Shown: one piece after another, positions 49,520 to 58,266 of the stretch | Numbering within the stretch: position 1 is the first letter of the stretch | Layout of the letters: the number at the start of each line of letters is the position of its first letter | Assembly (NCBI GenBank): GCA_035528415.1 | Contig: DATKYQ010000025.1 | Coordinates: 62,001 to 126,000 of the forward strand | Origin: DATKYQ01 sp035528415 | Lineage (GTDB): Bacteria; Myxococcota; B64-G9 | DNA length: 64,000 nt | Reading direction: 5' to 3' | The notes under the pieces: model-generated | What the model was told of the DNA's origin: nothing | The model's database searches: none | What the model saw: the letters and a program-made list of their open reading frames with translations, nothing else | Translations under genes and position numbers: made by a program

Positions 49520-50569
49520 TTAGCGCACGATTACCCGGCCGGCCGGTTGTTCGACGAACTCTCCGATCAGGGCGGCGTTCTCCTCCCCTGCCGTGTGCAA
49601 CTCTTCCAGGTAACGCTGGGCTTCGCTTGGCGCCAGCGCCACCAGAAGGCCCCCGGATGTCTGCGGGTCGTAAAGCACATCGATCATTTGTCGCGGGATA
49701 TTTGTATCGAGATCCACGCTCGCCTCGCGGTACTTGCGATTACGATGCAACCCGCCGGGCATTATTCCCTGCTCGGCAAAGTCGACCGTCTGGGGAAAAA
49801 TCGGCAAGGCCGTGTGATCGATTACCAACCCAACTTCCGAGCCTTCGATCATCTCCAGGGCATGGCCCAGCAAGCCGAAGCCGGTCACGTCGGTGCAGGC
49901 GTGCGGGGAAAAACTTTCCAGCAGCTCGGCCGCCCGGCGGTTGAGCCGGACCATCGAGGCCAGGATGCTCTCGCTGGCGGCGGTGCCGGCCAGGCCGGCC
50001 TTGATGGCCGTGGCCAAAATGCCCGTTCCCAGAGGCTTACTAAGCACCAGCCGATCGCCCGGGCAAGCGCCGCGGTTCTTCAGCACGCGCCCGGGATGTA
50101 CAGTGCCGGCCACCGAGAGTCCGTACTTGAACTCGGCATCATCGATCGAGTGGCCGCCCACCAGAACCGCGCCGGCCTCGTGGATCTTGTCGAGCCCGCC
50201 GCGCAGGGTTTCCTGCAGAACCGAGATATTGAGCTTCTTTATCGGGAAGGCGACCAGGTTCATGGCCGTGCGCGGAGTCCCGCCCATGGCATAGACGTCC
50301 GAGAAGGCGTTGGCCGCGGCGATCTGCCCGAACAGATAGGGATCGTCGACGATCGGAGTGAAGAAGTCCACCGACTGCACCAGGGCGATCTCGTCCGTCA
50401 GGCGCAGCACTCCCGCGTCGTCGCCATGCTCGATGCCGACGATCAGATCGGGGTGCCCGCGTAGTTCGAGCCCGCAAAGCGCCTGGGCCAGGTCCCCCGG
50501 CCCCAGTTTAGAGGCTCACCCGGCTCCGGCCACCGTGGCCGTCAGGCGAATTTTGTTCGCGTCCGTCAT
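49520..50569 (-). CDS. selD: Selenide, water dikinase; itself a selenoprotein (UGA at codon 18)
   Basis: 349 residues including selenocysteine, the usual SelD length. The ATG is at 50569. Codon 18 is TGA (50516-50518) in the context AGAG-U-ASKLGPGD, where SelD proteins have Cys or Sec followed by a catalytic Lys (here K21). The frame continues without a further stop through HGDDAGV, GGHSIDDAE and DPQTSGGLL. Reading only from the later ATG at 50410 would lose the active site. A SECIS-like stem-loop follows the UGA. SelD makes selenophosphate, so the genome should also have selA, selB and selC. It is divergent from the radical SAM gene, 94 bp apart. Confidence 0.95.
50483..50506 (-). promoter_or_regulatory. 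Predicted bacterial SECIS element in selD
   Basis: Nine bases after the UGA, the mRNA reads CUGGGGCC, a GGGGGACCU loop, then GGCCCAG. This gives seven base pairs with one bulged G and an apical loop starting with G residues. Position and form agree with bacterial SECIS stems that bind SelB. Confidence 0.7.
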
Positions 50570-50628
50570 GTATCGCTCTATAGCAGAATGGGTAGTCAAC
50601 TGTCCAACCCGATAGACCTCTCAACCGG

Positions 50629-50657
50629 TTGACACCCGCACACCCGTTCAGTATTCT
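50629..50657 (+). promoter_or_regulatory. SOS promoter of the radical SAM gene with LexA operator
   Basis: TTGACA (50629-50634), 17-bp spacer, TATTCT (50652-50657). The spacer CCCGCACACCCGTTCAG aligns without gaps to the lexA promoter spacer TCTGCACATGCGTTCAG, with 13 of 17 identical. The gene start at 50664 is only six bases past the -10, so the mRNA may be nearly leaderless. Confidence 0.8.
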
Positions 50658-50663
50658 GTACCC

Positions 50664-51809
50664 ATGACGATCGAGAAAAAACTCGTCAGGCTGGGACAAA
50701 ACGCCATGTTCGATCTTTCCTGCGCTTGCGGGATGGAACCGGCCAGGCGACGGGGGCCCGATGGGCGCTGGGTTTACCCGGCCGTCATGCCGGACGGCTC
50801 GCGGGTGAGCATGCTCAAGGTTCTGATGAACAACGCCTGCCAGAACGACTGCGCTTATTGCGCGCAGCGCGCCGGGCGGGACACACCCCGCGACCGCTTC
50901 GCGCCCGAGGAACTCGCGCGCCTATTTGACGAAATGTTCCGCGCGGGCCTGGTGCAGGCTCTTTTTCTCAGTTCGGGACTGGGCGGAAATTCCGTCCGGG
51001 CCATGGACATGATGATCGCCGCCGTCGAGATCATCCGTCGCAAATACCGTTTTTACGGTTTCGTGCACCTGAAAATCCTGCCCGCGGCCGAATATGCCCA
51101 GGTAGAGCGCGCTGCTCAATTGGCGCAGCGGATCTCGATCAACATCGAGGCGCCGGGAGCAGACCGACTGGCCGTGATCAGCTCCGGGAAGGATTTCGCA
51201 GCGGGCATCTTGGAAAGGATGCGCTGGATCGCTAAGCTGGTAGGAGACCGCAAAACACGCGCTCGCGGGCACACCACCCAGTTCGTCGTCGGGGCCGCAG
51301 GCGAGAGTGACCGCGAGATCGTCTCGGCCGCGGACAGGCTCTACGGCCGCTACAATTTAAGTCGCGCCTACTACTCGGGCTTCCAACCCGTGCCGGACAC
51401 GCCTCTAGAGCACCTTCCTCCGGCCGGTTTCCTTCGTGAACACCGCCTCTACCAGACCGACTTCCTGCTCAGGAAGTACGGCTTCTCTTTCTCCGAGATC
51501 CCCTTCGAGGCCGACGGCAACCTGTCGCACGATACAGATCCCAAGACAGCCTGGGCCGGCACCCATCCCGAGTTTTTTCCGCTGGAGGTGAACAAGGCCG
51601 AGCCCGAACGTCTTCTGAGGGTTCCCGGCCTGGGCCCGCTGTCGGTCAAACGAATTGTGGCGGCCAGGACACAAGGCAGGCTGCGCTGGCTGGAAGACAT
51701 CGCCCAGCTGGGAGCTGCGGCCTCCCGTTCGGCCCCCTACCTGCTGTTCGGGGGCAAAAAGGGCACCCGCCAGATGGAACTGTTCGGCACCCGAAGCTTT
51801 CCGAGCTAA
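50664..51809 (+). CDS. Radical SAM protein of the putative DNA modification/repair family
   Basis: 381 residues. The radical SAM cluster motif is NACQNDCAYC, with three Cys in CxxxCxxC spacing. The body matches the family annotated as putative DNA modification/repair radical SAM protein (I recall TIGR03916). A helix-hairpin-helix motif near the C-terminus, LLRVPGLGPLSVKRIV, suggests DNA contact. The usual partner, a second protein with a uracil-DNA-glycosylase-like part, is not adjacent. A LexA operator in its promoter makes it a predicted SOS gene, which supports a DNA-damage role. There is no ribosome site, in keeping with a nearly leaderless mRNA. Confidence 0.9.
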   Translation: MTIEKKLVRLGQNAMFDLSCACGMEPARRRGPDGRWVYPAVMPDGSRVSMLKVLMNNACQNDCAYCAQRAGRDTPRDRFAPEELARLFDEMFRAGLVQALFLSSGLGGNSVRAMDMMIAAVEIIRRKYRFYGFVHLKILPAAEYAQVERAAQLAQRISINIEAPGADRLAVISSGKDFAAGILERMRWIAKLVGDRKTRARGHTTQFVVGAAGESDREIVSAADRLYGRYNLSRAYYSGFQPVPDTPLEHLPPAGFLREHRLYQTDFLLRKYGFSFSEIPFEADGNLSHDTDPKTAWAGTHPEFFPLEVNKAEPERLLRVPGLGPLSVKRIVAARTQGRLRWLEDIAQLGAAASRSAPYLLFGGKKGTRQMELFGTRSFPS

Positions 51810-51875
51810 ATATTTTATTGGTAGTTGCCGATAGCCAATGTGGTAAATGTGGTGGATTGTGTTCGGAGAGTGGTA

Positions 51876-53857
<1,982 letters not shown>

Positions 53858-53870
<13 letters not shown>

Positions 53871-54484
53871 TTGCAGAAGATGACAGCGTCTCGCGCAGGT
53901 TGCTCGAGGTGCTGCTCGAACGCTGGGAACACAAAGTCGTGTCCTGCGCGGACGGCACCGAGGCCTGGGTGGAATTGCAGAAACCCGATCATCCCAGGCT
54001 CGCAATCCTCGACTGGATGATGCCCGAGATCGACGGAATAGATCTGTGCCGCCGGATACGCAGGCTGGACGAGACGAACTACGTCTACGTCATCTTGCTG
54101 ACCGCCCGCGAGGAGCGCGCCGACGTGATCGCCGGCTTCGAGGCCGGGGCCGACGACTACCTGACCAAACCGTTCGACCACGAGGAACTGCGCTTCAGGA
54201 TCCACGCCGCGGAGCGCATCTTGTCCTTGAAAGACGAACTGGCCGACAAGGTAGTAGAGCTGCAAGACGCATTAGACCACGTCAAGCAGTTGCAGGGCAT
54301 CATGCCCATCTGCATGCATTGCCACAAGATCCGCGACGAGGGACAGATCTGGCATAGGCTCGAGGAGTACATTCAAACTCACTCCGAGGCGGTCTTCACC
54401 CATGCCCTGTGCGACGACTGCCTGGCCAAGTACTATCCCGAGGTGACCGAGAACCAGGACGACGAAATCCAAGGCCCCGATTGA
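53858..54484 (+). CDS. Response regulator with C-terminal Cys-rich segment
   Basis: 208 residues. The receiver (about 1-120) has AEDD, D in LAILDWMMPEIDG and K in LTKPF. A coiled coil (about 125-150) leads to a 50-residue tail, IMPICMHCHKIRDEGQIW then HALCDDCLAKYYPE. Its two CxxC pairs could bind a metal. The same tail occurs at the end of many regulators and PAS proteins, but its function is not known to me. The start overlaps the hybrid kinase by 13 bp, so the two are a cognate pair. Confidence 0.9.
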
Positions 54485-54517
54485 CGCTGCCCGGCGGTGG
54501 TGCTATCAAGGGGTCAA

Positions 54518-55486
54518 ATGACAACCACCTTGCTGCCTCCTTTGAAGTTCACGCCGCTTGTCAAACCCGTCCCCTGGGGCGGGCGCAACCTTATGACCCT
54601 CTTCGGCAAGTCGCTGCCCGCGGGAGTTCCCTGCGGCGAATCATGGGAAGTGGTCGACCTGCCTGACAATCAGAGCGTCGTCAGAGAAGGTCCCCTGGCG
54701 TCACGCGATCTGGCCTGGCTGGTCGCCCAGCGCCGTGAAGAGCTGCTGGGCGAGGCCGAGCTGCTGATGGGGCGCTTCCCGGTGCTTTTCAAGTTGCTGG
54801 ACGCCGCCCAGACGCTTTCGGTGCAGGTGCACCCCGACGAGGATGCCTGCCGGCGCCTGGGCGTAGGCGCCCGGCCCAAGACCGAGGCCTGGTACATCCT
54901 GCGGGCGGAAGCGGGGGCCAGGCTGTATGTCGGTCTGGCCGAGGGAGTAACGACCAACGAATTCAGGCGCGCCATAGACGCCGGCCAAGTCGAGCCGCTG
55001 CTCAGGGCGGTCGAAGTCGAACCCGGCGACTTCGTCTATCTGCCGTCGGGGACGCTGCATGCCATCGGGGCGGGTATCGTGCTGGCCGAGATCCAGCAGT
55101 CGTCGGATACGACCTACCGTGTCTTCGACTGGAACCGGGTCGGCCTGGACGGCAAGCCGCGCGCTCTGCACGTGGATCAGGCTCTCGAGTCCATTCATTT
55201 CGACATAAGCGGCAAGCCGCCGCACGCTTTACCCCTCTCGGGCCGCCCCGGCATTCGTTGCCCGGCATTCGGCTTCGAACGCGCCGGCCTGGGCGTAGGC
55301 TGCGAGACGCCCCTCGATGCCGGCCGCCCGCGCATCGTCTGTTGCGTCGAGGGCACGGGACAAATCAGCCAGACCGGCGAGCGACCTGTGCCTTTAAAGC
55401 CGGGTGAGACTTGCCTGGTTCCAGCTTGCCGGGCGGAAAGCCTGATGTCCGAAAAAGGAGGAACATTCCTCCTGATCCGGGTTTGA
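54518..55486 (+). CDS. manA: Class I mannose-6-phosphate isomerase
   Basis: 322 residues from ATG 54518 behind AAGGGG. Zinc-site motifs are present: QVHPDEDACRRLG with His, KTEAWYIL with Glu and PSGTLHAIG with His. It interconverts mannose-6-phosphate and fructose-6-phosphate for GDP-mannose and polysaccharide synthesis. The length is that of the short Bacillus-like form. The gene precedes a permease by 19 bp. Confidence 0.92.
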   Translation: MTTTLLPPLKFTPLVKPVPWGGRNLMTLFGKSLPAGVPCGESWEVVDLPDNQSVVREGPLASRDLAWLVAQRREELLGEAELLMGRFPVLFKLLDAAQTLSVQVHPDEDACRRLGVGARPKTEAWYILRAEAGARLYVGLAEGVTTNEFRRAIDAGQVEPLLRAVEVEPGDFVYLPSGTLHAIGAGIVLAEIQQSSDTTYRVFDWNRVGLDGKPRALHVDQALESIHFDISGKPPHALPLSGRPGIRCPAFGFERAGLGVGCETPLDAGRPRIVCCVEGTGQISQTGERPVPLKPGETCLVPACRAESLMSEKGGTFLLIRV

Positions 55487-55505
55487 CTCGGGAGATTCCC
55501 TGCTG

Positions 55506-57065
55506 ATGGCCCCACGGCGCAACTACCCCTGGTTCGTCTCAGGCGATCTCAACGCCTTCTTCGGACTGTTGCTCGACAATGTCGCCAACCTGGTCGTGCT
55601 GACCGGTATACTGGCCGGCGTCTTCGGGTTTCCGGCGCGCTTCGTCTTCACGCACATGATTCCGGGCACGGCACTGGGCGTGCTGGTCGGCGACCTGGTC
55701 TACACATGGATGGCGCGTCGCCTGGCCAAGCGCACCGGCCGCAGCGACGTCACCGCCATGCCTCTCGGTCTCGACACGCCCTCGACCATCGGCATCGCCT
55801 TCGTGGTACTCGGCCCGGTGTATGCCGAGACCCACGATCCGATGATCACCTGGCAGGTGGGCATGGCCACCATGATCTTCATGGGCGTCATCAAGCTGGG
55901 CTTCTCGTTCGCCGGACGCTTCATTCAAAAGATGGTGCCGCAGGCAGGCCTGCTCGGATCGCTGGCCGGCATCGGCCTCGCCCTGCTTGGCGTCTTGCCT
56001 CTTATGAAACTGTTCAATCTGCCCGTGGTGGGCATGGTGGCGTTTGGGCTCGTGCTGTACACGCTCGTCGCTCGGCTCAAGCTCCCCTGGCGGCTGGGCA
56101 AGCTGCCGGGAGCCGCGGCGGCCGTCTTGCTGGGCACCGCGGTTTATTACCTGCTGGGCGAGTGCGGCCTGATCGGCGCGGCCTACAAACTGCCCGAGTT
56201 GACGTTTGCTTTCACCCCTCCCGTACCGACTCTCGGTTTCGTAGCCGGCCTCTCACGGGCCGTCGACTTCCTGCCGGTCGCCATTCCTTTCGGATTGCTG
56301 ACCATCGTCGGCGGGATAAACGTCACCGAGAGCGCACGCGTTGCCGGAGACGACTACAACACCCGGGATATCCTGCTGACCGAAGCGCTCGCCACGCTGG
56401 TCGCAGGGCTTACAGGGGGAGTGGCCCAGTCGACGCCCTACATCGGCCACCCGGCCTACAAGGCCATGGGCGGGCGGGCCGGCTACACCCTGGCCTGCGG
56501 CCTGTTCATCGGGGTCGGCGGCGCGCTGGGCTTCGTGTCTTCCATGGCCGCGGCCATTCCCGAGGCCGCGGTGGTGCCTATTTTGATCTTCGTCGGCCTC
56601 GAGATCACCTCGCAGACCTTCGCTGTTTGTCCACGGGCGCACTACCCGGCGGTGGCGCTCGCCATTCTGCCCAGTCTGGCCTACCTGGTGCTGATCCAGT
56701 GGAAGTTGCTGCTGGGCGCTGACCCTGCGGTCCTACCGGTCGATCAAGCGACCGACTTCGCTGTCTGGTCGGCTTTAGGCAACGGGTTCATCCTGACGGC
56801 CATGTTGTGGGGTGCGATGTGCGCCCATCTGATCGAGCGTCGGCTCTGGCAGGCGGCGGTTTTCCTGATCATCTGCGCCGCCTTCAGTCTGATCGGGGTG
56901 ATCCATTCGATCGTCCCCAATGGCAACCTCTACCTGCCCTGGACAATCGCCGGCGGCCTGCCCTGGCGCATCGCGGCCGGTTATTCGGTCTTTGCGGCGA
57001 TTCTGCTGGCGGCGGCAACGTCCGGCCGCGGGGCCCGTAGGATCACGAAGCGAGAGGGGGAATGA
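55506..57065 (+). CDS. Multi-spanning permease of the NCS2/AzgA or related type
   Basis: 519 residues with about 12-14 hydrophobic segments. The start FVSGDLNAFFGLLLDNVANLV and the helix GGINVTESARVAGDDYNTRD resemble the xanthine/uracil permease superfamily. Another strong segment is GLTGGVAQSTPYIGHPAYKAMGG. A purine, uracil or anion substrate is possible. No purine-metabolism gene is close. The gene ends in ATGA with the next gene (57062-57065), so the two are coupled. Confidence 0.8.
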   Translation: MAPRRNYPWFVSGDLNAFFGLLLDNVANLVVLTGILAGVFGFPARFVFTHMIPGTALGVLVGDLVYTWMARRLAKRTGRSDVTAMPLGLDTPSTIGIAFVVLGPVYAETHDPMITWQVGMATMIFMGVIKLGFSFAGRFIQKMVPQAGLLGSLAGIGLALLGVLPLMKLFNLPVVGMVAFGLVLYTLVARLKLPWRLGKLPGAAAAVLLGTAVYYLLGECGLIGAAYKLPELTFAFTPPVPTLGFVAGLSRAVDFLPVAIPFGLLTIVGGINVTESARVAGDDYNTRDILLTEALATLVAGLTGGVAQSTPYIGHPAYKAMGGRAGYTLACGLFIGVGGALGFVSSMAAAIPEAAVVPILIFVGLEITSQTFAVCPRAHYPAVALAILPSLAYLVLIQWKLLLGADPAVLPVDQATDFAVWSALGNGFILTAMLWGAMCAHLIERRLWQAAVFLIICAAFSLIGVIHSIVPNGNLYLPWTIAGGLPWRIAAGYSVFAAILLAAATSGRGARRITKREGE

Positions 57066-57589
57066 GCACGATGCGAAACACGGCGCGTGCCTGCCTGATC
57101 TTCGCCTTGCTGGCCTCGCCTGATGGGGCATGGGCAGGGGATGCGAACATCGATCTGACGATGGCCACTCATATATCATTGTCGGACTACGGGCCGGGAC
57201 TGGGCTCCTCGTGGGATCTGGCGCTGGCCGGAGCCTGGGCGCCCATACCCGAGCTGGCCATCGGTATCGAGGGGGCCCTGGCCGTGCCGCTGCCGACCGG
57301 CCAGGAATCTCCGACAGTGATCGCCCTGGCCGTCAACCCGGCCGTCTGGCTGCGTTTCGGCGAGCAGGAAGAGTGGGGCTACATAAAGCTGGGGGCGGGG
57401 TTGGTCGGCCACCGGCGTAATGGCAGTTTTGAACCGGTCTTCGTACTGCTCGGCGCACTGGGCTTTGCGGTAGCACCGCGCACGCTGTTATTTCACTTCG
57501 GCTTCGAGATCACCGGCAACTACGAGGTTGCCGGCGGCATTCCCACCAGGGCCATCGGCCTGGGGGGCTTTCTGGGATATAGTTTCTGA
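57062..57589 (+). CDS. Small exported beta-barrel-like protein
   Basis: 175 residues with a signal peptide ending at about residue 25 (DGAWA). The mature part consists of alternating hydrophobic strands with Gly turns and ends in F (GYSF), which suggests an 8-strand outer-membrane barrel. No family is recognised. The start overlaps the permease stop; an ATG at 57071 is an alternative. Confidence 0.65.
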   Translation: MSTMRNTARACLIFALLASPDGAWAGDANIDLTMATHISLSDYGPGLGSSWDLALAGAWAPIPELAIGIEGALAVPLPTGQESPTVIALAVNPAVWLRFGEQEEWGYIKLGAGLVGHRRNGSFEPVFVLLGALGFAVAPRTLLFHFGFEITGNYEVAGGIPTRAIGLGGFLGYSF

Positions 57590-57603
57590 ACCGAGGAGGG
57601 ACG

Positions 57604-58248
57604 ATGTCTGCAGAATCTTTACTGTCAAATCGCAAGGCTTCTGTGCTTTTCTTCCACCTGTTACGCAAGCGGGCCGACAAGAGCGGGCTGGCCAAGAGCT
57701 GTAAGCTTTCCGCGGCCGAGACAGGCAAGCTTCTCGATCACATGGTGACTGCGGGGCTGATCGGGAAGAAAAAGAGCACTTACGGCGTCGAGTGGGAGCG
57801 CTTCCTGCCCATCTTCCTGCGCCAGGCCATGAACGTCTACTCGGCCGCCATGCCCTGGAAGTTCATCCCCTACTACATGGAGCAGGGCGAGGAGGACTTC
57901 ATCGAGGCCGCCTGCGCCCGGGCCGAGCGCGAGTTGGCCAAGGTCAAGGTCAAGTTGGCCGCCAACGATCTCTTCTTACGGCTGGTGCAGTCCTATTTCC
58001 AGATCCTGGCCACCGAGACCTGGGCGCCGGAGGACTACCTCGAGGACCTGCGGGTGGTCGACGCCATCGACGAATTCGAGTACGCGCTTTTGAAGATGCT
58101 TCCCGAGATCAAGCGCCAGAAACGCACCAGCAAGGAGTCGCGCCAGCTGTTCCGCCTGTTGCATGAGTGGTACCGCCAGATCCAGAGCTACGACACGCCG
58201 GCGGGCTCGGCGCTCAGGGCCGCCTTCAAGGAACAAGGCCTGCTGTAG
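57604..58248 (+). CDS. Helix-turn-helix-like protein, first gene of the CHSA-repeat operon
   Basis: 214 residues from ATG 57604 behind GAGGAGGG. The N-terminal 75 residues look like a winged helix: an alpha-helical start, then SKSCKLSAAETGKLLDHMV and TAGLIGKKKSTYGVEW as wing. The rest is mostly alpha-helical with many Lys, Arg and Glu. No membrane segment. It may be a local regulator or an adaptor of the system. It ends 18 bp before the repeat-protein gene (GGAGGGAGG between them). I do not recognise the family. Confidence 0.65.
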   Translation: MSAESLLSNRKASVLFFHLLRKRADKSGLAKSCKLSAAETGKLLDHMVTAGLIGKKKSTYGVEWERFLPIFLRQAMNVYSAAMPWKFIPYYMEQGEEDFIEAACARAERELAKVKVKLAANDLFLRLVQSYFQILATETWAPEDYLEDLRVVDAIDEFEYALLKMLPEIKRQKRTSKESRQLFRLLHEWYRQIQSYDTPAGSALRAAFKEQGLL

Positions 58249-58266
58249 TCCGGAGGGAGGATCGCG

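Noticed and set aside
49520..50410. selD as a truncated or frameshifted pseudogene
   Set aside because: The missing N-terminus is present in the same frame once the TGA at 50516-50518 is read as selenocysteine, with a SECIS-like stem after it.
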